From: Nageia nagi
Taxonomy: Eukaryota; Pinophyta
Assembly: GCA_050084985.1 (NCBI GenBank)
Contig: JBITNC010000001.1
Coordinates: 137,082,001-137,146,000 of the forward strand
Length of the DNA: 64,000 bases
Direction of reading: 5' to 3'
Positions 12,601 through 25,824 of this stretch are shown here, piece after piece. Every line of letters starts with the position of its first letter. Position 1 is the first letter of the stretch. The translations under genes were made by a program, and so were the position numbers. The notes beneath the pieces were generated by a model. It did not search any database. It was not told the origin of the DNA and saw only the letters and a list, made by a program, of their open reading frames with translations.

Positions 12601-14060
12601 ATATACTCTACCACTTGGATTAAACATAGTTTAGTGTTAGATTGGAGAATAGATTTGAAAATCATTCTTTCATGGGACACTAAATGGAAAAGTGTGGTCC
12701 TACATAGAAGTAATAGCTCTCAATTCTTGGACTCTTAAACTTGACTTGCTTATTATGGTTTGAATTAGGATGCATTAAACTTTTAACCAAGTTATTATGA
12801 GCTGAAGGTGTTATTGCTCCATTATTATTTAGTGAAACAATGATCCTTATAGTTTTTGTTTTTCCCTCCTAACCAATAGAAATTAATATAGATTCTCATG
12901 GTCCCACCTCTCTTTTCAATGAAAAGTATCATTGAACTCCATGAAACTACTCCTAGTTTATGTGCCCCTCTATCAAGTAGCCCTTAAAGTTGAAGTTTCA
13001 TCCCTTCAAGTATATGCTACCAATTTTGCTACATATGGTTTTGAATTACAATCATAATTGGGTCATAGTAACCATCCCATTTTGTAAGTTTCAAGTGGTT
13101 TTTTCCCCACCTTATTGAGGTTTTGTTTGAGGCTTATTTTCCTATCCACATTCTATAGTATTCATTTCCTTAGGAGGCATTCTTCATAAAAAAAGATAAG
13201 TCATGATTACCCAATTTCCATAACATGTTTATATTAAGATCACAAAAATCAAAACTTAAAAAATAAATTTCTTCATATGCATATAAGTTAGAATACTTTG
13301 TTATAAATTCCATAGACATGATTAGGAATAATGTATCATATCTTAGAAACACACACTAGTTCACTTATGTGCTACAGACATAGATATATGCAAAATGCAA
13401 ACTCATAATCTTTCAATGATTATTACATTTATTGAATGGATGGCTCACCAAAAGGGTCCACTAGTTAGGCATTTATTACATTGGGATTCAATCCATAACT
13501 CCCTAATAGTGGTAATATCCTATCTAATATTTCCCATGAGGATAAAATACACTTCAACTAGTACAACCCCTTGTGATAATGCATTGTATAGAAAACCTTG
13601 GTAAGATATGCATATAATTATTCATTCACCATGCATCCTACTATGCAAACTATGGTATTTAATTCTTGGAATTATCCATGCCTTTCCATAGAATTTTAGT
13701 CTACCTCTTGGCTTTGCTTCAGCTCTATGATCCTCATAGTACTTGAACTAGGTTATGACTTACAAGGGATTATATAGGGAGGATCAAAGGTTAGAAGTGG
13801 ACCATATAGCTCACATAGCTATAATATTCCCTTGGAGATTTAACACCTTTATACCTTAGTGCACTCAATTAAAATGGCCTTATCTTTTTTATACATATAT
13901 ATAGGTCCTAGGGTTATGCCTCTATCTTACTTGATAATCTACCCAAGCCTTTCTCTTTGCTTACATAACCTTGTTGTTTAAGACTAGGTAAGATCTTAGA
14001 AAATCCCTAAGACCCTTTCTCTTTGGCAATCAAGCATAGTTGCTATATATTGATAGGATC

Positions 14061-14083
14061 AAAAGTAATTGAAGATTACTTTT
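14061..14083. repeat. Hairpin AAAAGTAAT-N5-ATTACTTTT, copy 1
   Basis: A perfect 9-bp inverted repeat with loop TGAAG. The same stem recurs at 14,479-14,501 (loop CTTTA) and 16,330-16,352 (loop TCAAG). Confidence 0.85.
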
Positions 14084-14478
14084 GTGATTATTAAGTTCAA
14101 CCATAAAACCCTATAATGTAATCCTTTACTACAATCTACTAGGAGTGGGGCAAAAATTATTTATGCATAACATGATCATCTCATAAAAGAAACTCAAACC
14201 ATTATTTTTATAATATAATTATACCCATATGATAATACATACAATCATACTATGAAGCTATTGACCCTCTCATTCTCAATATACAAGATAATCTCTTATG
14301 TAAACTTGGATCCTTCAATTAGTCTCAATTAAAATAATTTACAAACATCACAATGTTCTAAATTTTCCTACAAGGTTCATAATTGTTTTAACAACCCATC
14401 CACAGACCAAGTTAGCATGTCAAAATAGTTTTTAGCTCATTCCCAAGTCATAAGTGAAATTCAATTTATCAAATAATT

Positions 14479-14501
14479 AAAAGTAATCTTTAATTACTTT
14501 T
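14479..14501. repeat. Hairpin AAAAGTAAT-N5-ATTACTTTT, copy 2
   Basis: Same 9-bp stem as the copy at 14,061, with loop CTTTA. Confidence 0.85.
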
Positions 14502-16329
14502 AATTGGTAAGTTGTTATTGTTAAAACTCACTCATGCTACTTCATTCAACCAACCAATCACATAGTTTAACAAATAATTAATTTCAAAACATTAGTTATA
14601 TAGAAAATAATATAAATTGACTATTTAATCTTGTTAGATAAGATAACAAAAATATCATTCCTACAAGATGTTCATTATAACCATGGAAAAGTCACATGAG
14701 ATACTTAGTTAGGCTTAAGTCCCTTTTCATCCCATAATTATCATGCCTAAGTTCACATGAATAAATAATAATCATTGCTCTAAGATGTTCAATACTAGTG
14801 TTGATTTTTAGGATTCCTTTAATTTTACAAGTATTACCACACTATAATTATATTACAAGATGAATAAACTAAAGGAACAATTTCTCAATCATAGACAACA
14901 TCATTATTTATCAACACTCTTGCTCCATGTTACACATTATCTATAGAAAATAGTGTCCTATGGTAACCATAGTAATCACAACATAATCATGCCTTCCAAA
15001 TGATTGGTAAACTATGAACTCCATTAATAATAATCCTATATGAGAATAGAACTACCAACTAATTTAACAAATTATACAGTTTAGTCCATAGTGCAAACCC
15101 ATTTGTTGATACCATATATGGTGCTCTACTAAAAGAAGGCAGTAGTACTAAACTCATAAGATGTATCCATTAGGATCATTGAAAGGATCCTATGGTATTC
15201 ACCTATCAGATAGATACTCAAATAACTAATTATTCCCATATTCCATCATTTAACACTTAGAATATACACACTAAGAATGGTTATATAGTCAACCAATTTT
15301 CATTGGTATTTTCAAATGAATACCAAAATAATAGTGATAAGAAATAATCAATAAAAATATATATGTAATCTGATATGCCTTTAACTCACTCTAAGGACAC
15401 CATTTAAGTTGATGAGAATCTAATAAGTTGATGGAATACAAGGGTATATTCATAACATACACCTCTCCCATAAGCTAATTGCACCCTATGGAGATCCTAT
15501 CCAACATGCACTAGTTGTCTATCCATACAACATGCATCCTTTTATACCATACTATGGTACATCTAGTTCACTGTATAGGATTTGCAATAACCTCCTTACA
15601 TATAATCATGACCTACATCCCTATGTATATGGAGTACTCATGAGTTTTTCTCCACATTCATCCTCTTGCAAATCATTCACAAGGAAGTACAAATTTATTT
15701 TAACCAATTGATAAATATAAAAAAATAGTTACCAAAATATGGTTACTCACAACATCGTGCTATACCCAAGGTTAGAACTAGAATTATAGCTTAATAGCAT
15801 CCAACACTTTTAATATTTTGATCAATATTTTTCCTAAAACTCTTTGGGTTAAAATTAATAATAATCTAACAAATTACAAATATACTTTTCTTACTTTCTA
15901 GAAATGCATAATGAAACTCTTATGCACACCCTTCCCCTTATGGGAATAATTTCTAGAATACTATTTTCTTCTCATGGTATTTCATATCTCTATGTTACAT
16001 CTTACAACCCTAACCTACCACATTCTTGCACAAGTAGTTAGCCCATAGGCCCTAGCATTTGAACATGGGCTTTTATACTAGATGTAAGAACCAAAAATTG
16101 GAAAACAAAAAGAAATGTTTTTGACAAGCATAAAATCCAGAACACTCTTATACAATATCCATACCCTAAGAAATGCAATGTATCATAGGGATACATAACA
16201 AACTCTCTTATGGTAAAAACCCAACTAACATGATTACAAGTACCATTGACAAGAATACTTCACTCCCTTTCTTGGAGTAGATCCAACATCCACTTGGTAC
16301 GCATATGGGGAGTAATAATTCAATAGGCA

Positions 16330-16352
16330 AAAAGTAATTCAAGATTACTTTT
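16330..16352. repeat. Hairpin AAAAGTAAT-N5-ATTACTTTT, copy 3
   Basis: Same 9-bp stem, loop TCAAG. Its right flank (GT after the stem) matches the copy at 14,061, so these two may share a longer ancestor. Confidence 0.85.
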
Positions 16353-16498
16353 GTATGCTTACAATTTACTTACTTTCATAAGTACAATACTCATATTCAA
16401 TATGTATATGATTTAGGGTATCATTTCCCTAAATTTTCATACAACCATTCTCATTAAGTTCCCTTAGATTCTAAGGTTCACCAATAGGGTTCAATAAC

Positions 16499-16626
16499 AC
16501 ATTCATCTATGGTTATATTGCCTACCATTTCCTTAATTATCATGCAATCAAAAAATAGAGAAAACAACAACCAAATTTCTCCTTAAGAAAACATTCAAGT
16601 GTGGATAATACATTAGAATTCTATAT
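16499..16626. repeat. Repeat family D, partial copy
   Basis: About 128 bases match the left edge of D copy 1 (9889-10,018), including CTACCATTTCCTTAATTATC and TCAAGTGTGGATAATACATT. The match starts at the same base (CATTCAT) in both copies, which suggests a true repeat boundary there. Confidence 0.75.
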
Positions 16627-17284
16627 TGTATAGCCAATCACAAGAAGAAATTATCCAAACCCTAAGTCCATGTATTTGTAACAACCCTTCACACTACAAA
16701 ATTACCCTTCAACACTTAGTGGTAGATACTTTTAAACCTTAGTTATAAAGCTCTTTGATTAGCTTCCAAATTACATAGTTAGACCCATGCTCATTCAAAT
16801 ATTAAATTTGTTTAACCTTTTAGGAGAAAATTTAATTTAAATTAGAGGTATGGTTCACTATATACTTAGTGATGTACAACTATCATCCTTTTCCCTAAAG
16901 TTTCTTTCTTGGTAAGGGATTCACTATAGGGTTAAGTCCAAACATAACTCCCTTCATCATATTAACATTATGATTTCAAGAGTAGTCACAAGTAAATAAA
17001 ATAACCACCAATGTCAACTTAAGATAATCACACCCATTATGTTATTACAATATTTCAAGATAATCCATAAAGCCATCATAAGGACTAACTCTTCATGAAT
17101 AATTAGCCACACTAGGTTAATGTCAAGAAGGTCCTTGAAAGATACATAATGTCCATGTATAAACGTAGTGGGGAAAACATCATAAAGAACCATTAACCTA
17201 CTATTACAAGGAACCCACAATGAACTATAACCCAAGCACACTACCACCTCCAACCATATCACTCATGGAGGGAAAAGCAATCCA
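16627..17284. other. Left flank of element 2, no recognisable gene
   Basis: AT-rich sequence without coding signature. It is the pre-insertion host DNA of element 2. Confidence 0.45.
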
Positions 17285-17289
17285 CCTAT
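17285..17289. repeat. Target-site duplication of element 2, left (CCTAT)
   Basis: CCTAT abuts the left LTR end. The same five bases abut the right LTR end at 26,552-26,556. Confidence 0.9.
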
Positions 17290-18016
17290 TGCAGACCTCA
17301 AATGTGTAATATACAAATATACATAAAATATAAATTGATCTATAATAATAATAAGTGGAAATTATGTGCTATATCAAATTATAATAAATATACATAAAAC
17401 ACATGAACCTAATATTAAGCGTATGTGCAATCCTCAAAAGTAAATGATAATAAGTATTTGCATGATTGGGAGCAGATTCATGGTGAGTTAATGGTGGATC
17501 TTCATGTGTATGAATCAACAACTCCATCACCAAAATTTGGAACCCTTTCTCTAGAAGATGAATGATGCTACCAACATAATATAAGCACATTGTTAACTAC
17601 ATGTAATATGTCAAATTATGATGTGTGTCAAAGATAAAAAGATCAAATGTCAAAGTATAACAAATTCTCATGATAGGTGGCATATAGATACACATTTAAA
17701 ATCAAAAACCATCTATCAAAGTTCTTATCATATCAAATAGTTTTAATCTATGGGGATCAACCTATCCCTCTCATTTATATAGCCTACAAAGACATAGTAA
17801 GGAGTGAAGGCAAACCTATCGCAATAATATAATCATTATTGTACTCAAGACACTTTAAAATATAAACCATGATAAATGATATAGCATTTAATATAACACA
17901 TGGCATTGCATTGTAATATCAAATTTATCTTGACATATGTAATATTGCATTAAATCATTTAGGAAGTCTAAATATGATTTATTAAATAAATAATAAATCA
18001 TTTTTAGGCATCTACA
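17290..18016 (-). repeat. 3' LTR of element 2 (727 bp)
   Basis: On the minus strand it starts TGTAGATGCC and ends AGGTCTGCA. It is homologous along its length to the LTR at 25,825-26,551. A TATA box (TATATAAATGA on the minus strand) lies near 17,772-17,783. Confidence 0.9.
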
Positions 18017-18030
18017 TTTTACCCCTTTTT
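18017..18030 (-). promoter_or_regulatory. Polypurine tract of element 2
   Basis: On the minus strand AAAAAGGGGTAAAA lies directly before the 3' LTR start, the expected plus-strand primer. Elements 3 and 4 have AAAAAGGGGCATC and AAAAAAGGGGCAAAA in the same place. Confidence 0.85.
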
Positions 18031-19200
18031 GGATATGAAATGAAAAGCATTGAAATTGCATAATCCAAAGAAGTCTAGAGAAGAGAAGAAAATTTTCAAT
18101 AGTAAAGTGGACTTCCCTTTTTTGATTGATATGCTGAGTATGATATGTTATCTATCCCCTTTTATTCTTGCATTGGCTCTTACTCATGTTGCTTTAGGGA
18201 ATCAAGCCAAAAATCAAATTCCCTATATGAGGAGAGCATCTCTATGCAAATCCTACTCCTGAACAATACCTTTTTAAGAAAAAATCAACATAATAGCCAT
18301 AATGATCACATCCCATTAAAGAATAATAAATTAAAAGAGAAAGGATGAAATATATATTATATCTATTATGTCATTATGGGGTGGGTGTAAGAAGTTGGGT
18401 CCACTTTAAGGCCAAAAAGTGGAAGTGTTTTCCTTGATTTTCAAATTTGGGTATGATTGATATCAAAAATTGAAGCACTTATACATGTAATCATAAAAAA
18501 TATCACTAGGGTTGGAGTCTAGTTTTCAAATATATAATTTTTTCCAATACCTAGATCATGGAATTTAAAATTTGATAGGATGAACAAAAATCACTTTTTA
18601 AAAAAAAAACATTTTTAGACCATACCGTGCACATGTTTTTCCACTATAATTTTACTAAAATCATTGTATTTTTTAAAATCCTTTTTAAAAAAGATACCTA
18701 ATACATTGGATCTTGTCTTGGATATTTTTCCATAATTTTTGAATCAATATTATTTTTTTTGTTAATTTTGTATCGGGCATGTTTATGGTTTCAAAAAGTG
18801 GTCATGTTCTTCCACCATAATTTGATTTAATTTTTTTTTCAAAAAACAAAATATACTTATAGATATTTATAGAAAGCTTTTTCCTATATAATTTATTTTT
18901 CATAAGTCCCTCCAAAAACAAACTTATTAAGAAAATACGAGACCCTCATATTTCAAGTATATGAACCACTTTTACTAAAAAATAATTAAAAAAAATATAA
19001 AATCTTATCTAATTGTAAAATAAATTACATATTTGAAATCTAAACTCTTTAATCTATGATGGTTTTTAATTTCATGAAAAAATTATACCAAAAACTCCAT
19101 CAAACATATGCCTAAATTTGATATTTTCCATTAAAATTACCATGAACATATACTTGGAGGTCCAAGGCTAAGTGTTAGCATACCAAGCCTTTTTTGAGCC
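18031..19200. other. 3' UTR of element 2, no gene
   Basis: AT-rich sequence between the polypurine tract and the tandem repeats. Short + strand ORFs at 18,050-18,348 overlap in two frames and show no domain. Confidence 0.5.
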
Positions 19201-19219
19201 TAGATCTGAGGCAAAATCA

Positions 19220-19280
19220 TAGATTCAAATATTAGGATCTCGATTTAGGTTTGAGATCCTGATATAGGTTCGAGATCCCA
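19220..19280. repeat. Short tandem repeat around GAGATCC (element 2 3' UTR)
   Basis: Three imperfect units of about 19 bases containing GATCTCG, GAGATCCTGATATAGGTT and GAGATCCC. A further variant with GGGATCATGATAT follows at about 19,310. Confidence 0.55.
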
Positions 19281-19491
19281 ATATTTGTATTTATTTTATC
19301 TTTAAATATTGGGATCATGATATTTATTGGGATAATAACTTTTTTGACATTGAATTTTTACTTCCTCAATTTTTTCCACTTCCCCTTTAAGTGGAACCAA
19401 CTTCTTGATTTCACCCTATGGTTGATGCAACTTGTAGTTCTATTTAACCATGACATATAGACTACTATGATTGCAACTCATGGTCTATGAG

Positions 19492-19650
19492 TATCAAGCT
19501 AATGAGATCCTTTTTTAATGCCCCAAGCTTGGATAAACATGATTATCAAGCTGATGAGATCCTTTTTTAATACCCCAAGCTTAGAATAACCTTGATTATC
19601 AAGCTAATGAGAACCTTTTTAATGGCTAGAGCTTAGAATAACCTATAATT
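19492..19650. repeat. Tandem repeat, 52-53 bp x 3 (element 2 3' UTR)
   Basis: Units start with TATCAAGCT at 19,492, 19,544 and 19,597. Each continues with GATGAGATCCTTTTTTAAT or a close variant and a CCAAGCTT block. It lies between the antisense gene and the polypurine tract, where the other gypsy elements here also carry arrays. Confidence 0.88.
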
Positions 19651-20837
19651 TATAAGAGATTTTGTTCATGGAGTGACCATGGCCTTGAAAAAAATTATTA
19701 GCGTAACATTGAAAAATATTGTTTGAATACCATATATGCATTGGCCTTTCATACATTTGATCATATTGATAATTTTACCTCTTTCACATTGTTGACTACC
19801 TGATATCAATATAATTTCACTTTATGAAAAATAGGTGTACTCAATTGGCATTGAAAAATAAATATTTACATATATAACCTTTTGAAAACATAGATAAATT
19901 TAGAAATCTAAAATTTGACATTTTTATTTAATCAACTCAAATTTGAAGAGTTAAAATATCCTTCTTCTCATAAAGTAATATTCAATTTATGTAGCTATTT
20001 GGGTCTAATAAAATCAAAATTAAAATGTAGCATTTGAATCATTCCCTAATTTTACAAAAACCATGCAACCAACAACATCCCTTGAATATTGATAAATTAT
20101 AAAAAGGAAACATTATCAATTCGATCATTAATGCATAAAGTTAACATTCAAAATTAACATTTGTGCCATTTTGGATTAGCATGCAATAGATTACTCCTTA
20201 ATTTTACCTTTTACACATCACTAACAATATGAATGCAATGGAATTAGTTTTTGAAAAAAAATACATTTCATAATTAAAAAAATTTCTCTATGTTTTACCC
20301 ACAAAAATCATTTTCCATGCATAAAAGTGAGAGTTGATAAAAAGGTTTTTCCAGTTAGGGTTTAGGGCTAAAATTGTAATAAAAATGGGAATAAGCATTG
20401 ACTTTCCTCATTTTATCTTATTGTTGTTTTGTTGTTAGAGCTCTACAATTATTGTGTCCTCCTATAAGACATATCTACTTCAACACCTATCGTTGACCTT
20501 GTTTGGATCCTATTACCCATGACTGTTCACTTTTCCTTTTTGAGATGGAAGATTAGGGTTGGTGCAGTGTGGGGAGGCCCATGATGCAATGAAAGGGACA
20601 CATCATTGAGTACCTTCTAATCTATTGTTTAAGCATTTGGTGTGTGTTAATTTTCCTTTGTATTTTTTTATTGCTTACATTTCTCCATTTTAAAAGTGAT
20701 AAGGTTTTTTTATTTTATTTTGCTTTCCCCCATCAAAATTTGTTTTATTTTTTTAATTTTTCATTATTTGTTTTAGTTGTAAAGTTGCCAGTATGCTTAT
20801 AAACTTATTTTGTATTTTGCAATATCATAAAATCTTG

Positions 20838-22635
20838 ATTATGGGTGGACCTATGTTGATGGCAACATTGGACAAGGCTAGGAGGTGGCTTAGGATGAAC
20901 CATGAGGATGATATCCTCATGAGATTTGGGTTGAATCACCTAGCTATGATTAGCCACAACCAGCATGACCTATCACTTCTGATAGCATTAGAGGAGAGGT
21001 GGGATCTAGACACAAATACATTTCACCTACCCCTAGTGAAATAACTATCACCCTCTTGAATATGTACCAAATATGGGGGATCCCAATTCATAGTAGGTTG
21101 GTACATCATGCAAAGGTGGGAAACAATTAATACCACTAGATTGGAAAAATAGGTTGGTCCACCTAGTAGAGGCATGCAAGTTTACCTCTCCTACCACGCA
21201 TATGAGGCTCTTGATTACCTCAATCATATCCACTTACCCTTCCAAAATAAGAGAAGCTCAAATTTTTTGTTGGGTATGGCATGGATAGTTTAGGACATTT
21301 ATGCCAGGGGCACAAGGTATGCATGGGCACCTATTGTATTAGCACAACTATATATGGATCTACATAATTTTATTTATGTAGATAAGTTTAACATCACCAT
21401 TGCTCATTCCTACTTGATACAATTGTGGGTGTATGAGAAGATAGCCTTGATCTTACCTGTTGAGCTACAAAGAGCGAGAGAGGCCCCCTCAAATGTGCCA
21501 CTGACATGCTAGGTATCTAGGCCACATAGGTATAGATACCCAAAAACCCTAGAGGTTAGGAGATAGGAAATAGGACTACACCTTGAGTACCTAGTGTGGG
21601 TATCACACATATATTACGTGTGGGAGGAGGATGCACATAAACTTGCATGGGTATGGTAGCCATGCTTTCTTTAGACCATGAGGAAGCTTATGGAGCCCTA
21701 TTTACCATAACAAGTTTTGAGATAGTTTGGGATATGATAGGATATTCTACCTACTCCTATTTACTACATTAGGCAAATAACTTAGAGGGATGTCACCCAA
21801 GTGGGAGAGATCATACCATCATGGAGGAATACATGGGAGAATATCCATACTTTGGATTCCATAGAGCATATTTCTATGGCCCTAGGTATTGCTCCTAGGT
21901 ATATAACATGGTGGGTTTCAATTCGATCGACCCCATTAGGCATGGAAGAGGATGATAAGGTAAAGGATGAGATGGAAGCAATCTCAAAGGGGTCTTCTAA
22001 TGAAGATCCACATAATATAGATAACCCTATGCATGACATCCTAGTACAGGAGCAGCCTTCTATACATGAACTAGGTTTAGACACTTTCATAGAGGTAGTG
22101 CCACATGTGGTAATAGGTAATACCTTACAACACACTTAAGAATTTATAACTTATTTTTTTTTTTTGGATAACACACTATTGAAAACTAACTAAATCATGA
22201 AACCTATGCATTCGTAGGAGATACCTCTACTCAAGTTACTACCCTTGATGTGGAGATCAAGAGGTTAAAACCTTTCAAGACCATGGTTTTGAGGTTCTTC
22301 CCATCTTATAGTTCATACTTACTATGAGAGATGCCCAAATAACCTCCATGGATCAATCCATGAAGAGGTTAAAGGAGTGGGTGGATATGCCTCCACCAAG
22401 TGAGCAATGGGCTTTTATTTAGAGTTTGATGGATAGACTAGAGAAGAAGGATAACAATATGATTATACTTAGGAGAAAATATGAAAGGGTAAAGGCCTTA
22501 ATGGCTTCCCATGGGATTAATGGTAGTGAGATATTGGGTGGTGCATCCTTTTTAGGAAAAAGTAGTGGGAGTAGGAGAAGGCCTAGGACTAATGACCTGG
22601 CAGTAGTGGCAATAGTGCCTGTTAGTAGATTGTGA
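20838..22635 (+). pseudogene. Plant mobile domain (PMD) gene relic, antisense inside element 2
   Basis: The PMD family comprises plant proteins of the MAIN/MAIL1 type and many transposon-carried relatives. Hallmarks appear in order: LIALEERWDLDTNTFHLP (about 20,970-21,033), then after a +1 shift EITITLLNMYQIWGIPIHSR (21,039-21,100), then RGTRYAWAPIVLAQLYMDL (from about 21,308) and IAHSYLIQLWVYEKIAL (about 21,400-21,450). These match the family's ERWxxETHTFHLP, GEMTxTLxDVxxIxGIPI, RYAWGxxxLAxLY and LLQLWxYE blocks. Downstream are an acidic ORF (21,801-22,139) and a basic, coiled-coil-like piece (22,426-22,635). Several stops and shifts make it a pseudogene. It lies on the strand opposite to gag. 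Its role in the element is unknown, and the family has no settled enzymatic activity. Confidence 0.78.
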
Positions 22636-22660
22636 ATATATATATATATATATATATAAA
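22636..22660. repeat. (AT)n microsatellite
   Basis: A perfect AT run just after the last ORF of the PMD relic. Confidence 0.9.
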
Positions 22661-23423
22661 TAATTCTCTTAGGCTCCATTTCTTATTTATAATGTTGAAT
22701 GTATGCTTTAAGTTCATGGTTTGTATTATGGTTGAATGGTATAGTTGTTCAACATTTGTACTTTTGTAATTAACTATCATAATACTAAAGTTACTAACAA
22801 TAAACCATAATGATCAAATGAGACCCCAAAGTATGATACAACTTCAAAGTTTAGTTTTCAATAATCAAATTGACAATTTTGCAAAAATGAACATAAGCAC
22901 ATTTTTATGTTTTATGACCAACCTAAATTTTAATACATATCCCATAAAACAATTCAATAAGCTTTATGGATAGAGGATATACTATTCTTTTTTATTCTAA
23001 TTTGGGAAATTAATGTCATTAGCAACATACAAATAGGGTGAATGCCACTAGCAGTGTGAGTTTTAATGATTTAGAAGGAAACATGTATGAGGGAAATTTT
23101 TAGAACCTACCTAGAAGACCCATAAAATAGTGATTTACTCCTTATGACCATGAAACATACATATTTCCCCACCTAGAAAATAACCTATCTATTGTACACT
23201 AAAAATTGAATTTTTTTCAATTTTAGGCAATAACTTTGCATACCTAGGATGATTTAATAACCCATATGCACTTAGTAGAGGCAGGTACAAAAATAGGTGC
23301 CTTCTTAGTAGTATATTTCATGCCATTAGTAGTGTGCAAGCAGGTTTGGATGTTGTTACCAATATTTATGTTATAGTCTTTTTCATTTCGTGCTTTATCC
23401 TCAATCTATTTCACTTTTTGCCA
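22661..23423. other. Spacer between gag and the antisense PMD relic (element 2)
   Basis: No pol motif (YxDD, DDE, LGRPW) can be read on the minus strand here, although this is where protease and pol would be expected. Confidence 0.55.
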
Positions 23424-24734
23424 CTATTTCCTACATCCATCCTTGTTAAAAAAATAATAATTCATACAACTTGAAGTACTTACCAAACTAATGAATCCCC
23501 TTGGTTGTTGAGTTGCATTTGGTAAAGGATTTGTAAATATCTCCAATTGTTCATTATAAGGGTGTATAGACCCATTAGTTTCTTTAGTATGATCATCCAT
23601 CTGAATTGCTTTCTTTTCAATGAAGTCTTGAGTGATGTTTCTTAAGACTCTGTAATTTCTTGTTAGGTGTCCTGGTGTCCTATGATAATTACAAAATTCT
23701 TTGTACCTATAATTTTTAGGAAAACCATTAGGAAAGTGATGTTGAATCATTGGTGGAAGCTTAATAAGTTCCTCTTTTAATAACACATTGATAATATTAT
23801 CAACACTATCAGTTAGCATTATAAAATTTCTTTATGGTCTATTATTTCTTTTATCAATGTTAGCTGTAGCAACTTCTGGTTTCTTTTCATATACCTAAGG
23901 TTTAGCTTTCTTTTCATACATTTGAGATCTATCTTTCTTTTCATACCCTAGAGTTTTTTTAGAGCACATATTATAAAGTTTCTTTATGCAATCTTCTTTG
24001 TTAAATAAAATATCTATCATTTTAGCTAATGTAAAATCATAGTTAAAGACAACCAATAATTTATACATAGGTAATAAAACATTTGCAAAAGTTTCCTTTA
24101 AATATTGCTCAGGAACAATAATCTTATTTGCAATTTGTTTTCATATTTTCACAAAATTGGATAAATATTGGCTAGGAAATTGCTTAATTTTGCATAAATC
24201 TTTGAATTGAACTTTTTCTACAATATTATATCTAAAGTGCCTAAAAATTTGATATATCAAATCTTCATATTTATCAATGCTCTTTTCAGGAAGTCTAAAA
24301 TACCATTTCAATGCATCATCTATAAAATGACTTGAAAACAATTTTGCAAGCATATCTTTATCCTAAATATATTCCATATCTTCCTCTTGAAATTTTTTAA
24401 CATGCATTTTTGGATCTTGCAAACCATCAAATTTTGTAAATTTTATACTCTTTTTACCAACAAGCATTTTAGAAATAATTTTATTAGTCAATGAATGTTT
24501 TAAACAAAATAAGAAATCATCTTCATCATCATCAAGCAATTCCTTTTCTAATTTTTCAATTCTTTCATTCATTATTATTCCATTGTTTGATACTACAGGA
24601 GCTTTTTTTGGCTGTTGATTTTGAACTATAGGTATATTATCCTTCGGGGGTGATGAAGGGATTTTTGATGGTACATTTCTAATTTGAGAGGAAGATTTAT
24701 TTTCATATATAAGTTCCTTTTCCTTAAGTGGCAT
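23424..24734 (-). pseudogene. gag: gag core and nucleocapsid of element 2
   Basis: One minus-strand frame of 437 codons, interrupted by about four stops (for example TAG at 24,363 and TGA at 24,141). The N-terminal part has an acidic segment followed by KFTKFDGLQDPKMHVKKF, the usual plant gypsy capsid entry block. ALKWYFRLPEKSIDKYEDL (about residues 145-165) is the capsid core motif. Near the C-terminus FCNYHRTPGHLTRNYRVL is the single zinc knuckle of Tat/Athila-like gag; the last cysteine is replaced by tyrosine (TGY to TAY), so the metal site is broken. Gag packages element RNA in particles. There is no protease or pol downstream. Gypsy assignment is secure from the two motifs. Confidence 0.85.
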
Positions 24735-25165
24735 AAATGATCCTATTCTATGTTTCTTTCATGTTTAAGGCTATCAACCAATTCCAACATAAATTGTAAT
24801 TATTGTTCCACATTAGCTTATTAAAAGAACTCAATTTCTTGATCATCAAGATTGATATTATGTTATTCTTTCAAGCAATTAGGATGATGTGTATAGACAT
24901 TATCAATTATAGTAGAAAGTTATTTTTTAACATATACTACAATTTCTTCATTAATCAAAATACCCTTACCTTTATCAAGAAGCATACCTATATTGTAATG
25001 TGCAAGATTAAGAATCAAGTTTTCAAAATCATCATCGCTTTCCTTATCATCATCCTCGATGGTCACTTCATTCAAAGGCTTTGTAATATCCACTTCTAGG
25101 TTGCTAGTGGCATGTGTATAGGATTGTATGTCATTGATAGTGTCCTAATTAATAGTAGATACCCT

Positions 25166-25534
25166 TCATTTTGAAGAACCTGCAATTTCATAAGAGAACA
25201 AACTATCTGAGGAATGTGAAGCTGCAATATTTGCTTCTAATAATTCGTAATTGGTTAGAATATCAATAACATTTTCAACATTATTAGTAAGATAGTATTC
25301 CAACTTTTCTTTATTAGATAGCAATTCTTTTATTAATCTAACATGGCTAGGAATTCTATCCAATTCTTCAATTTTAGCATCACTATCAGAAGAATCTCCA
25401 TGGCTTCCCAAACTTATATTTTCAAATTCATAATCATCTATATATGCATTAAGATTATTAGGCATTTTTCCAATAATATCCATTTTTTTGTTAGAGCTTA
25501 TAGACTTGTTATCATTATCTTCATTAGTATCCAT
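25166..25534 (-). pseudogene. N-terminal gag-region ORF of element 2
   Basis: A 122-codon minus-strand ORF between the primer site and the gag core, in a different frame from the core. It is acidic (MDTNEDNDNK start, several DSD/EEL runs) with no named domain. The position suggests the N-terminal extension of gag, now separated by a frameshift and decay of about 430 bases. It might instead be a small separate ORF. Extra coding sequence ahead of the gag core is also seen in element B. Confidence 0.5.
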
Positions 25535-25807
25535 TCAATCATTAGAATCAACATCTTGTAGAGGTAAATCAAGATTAACCTTTACACTTCTCCTAATATC
25601 ATTAAAATGAACCTTACTTTTGGAAACCCTAAGTTGTTCTACATGTAGATCCATTTTTTTAAACATAGGTAGAACAAACCCCCCTAGTTTTGTCATTTTC
25701 TCTAGCTATTTTCCTAAGCACCTCAAAAAAGGGAAGAGATAATAACGAAAATGGATTCATGACTATACAGAAGCAATGCCTTAGATCGGGATCTAGGTGT
25801 GTAATGA

Positions 25808-25822
25808 CATTGGGTTCACTAA
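25808..25822 (-). promoter_or_regulatory. Primer-binding site of element 2
   Basis: On the minus strand TAGTGAACCCAATG starts a few bases after the 5' LTR end (TCTACA). It resembles TTGGTGAACCCAAC of element 0; the expected initial TGG is TAG here. Confidence 0.65.
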
Positions 25823-25824
25823 AA

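Larger units (their letters stand above)
12601..16498. other. No recognisable gene; may belong to the same large repeat as D
   Basis: No ORF with a recognisable domain on either strand. It lies between D copy 1 and a partial D copy, so it may be internal to a larger element. It contains three small perfect hairpins with the same 9-bp stem (14,061; 14,479; 16,330). Confidence 0.4.

Noticed and set aside
20838-22635. PMD relic as a host gene
   Set aside because: It lies wholly between the LTRs of element 2 and carries stops and shifts; a second relic sits at the same place in element 3.
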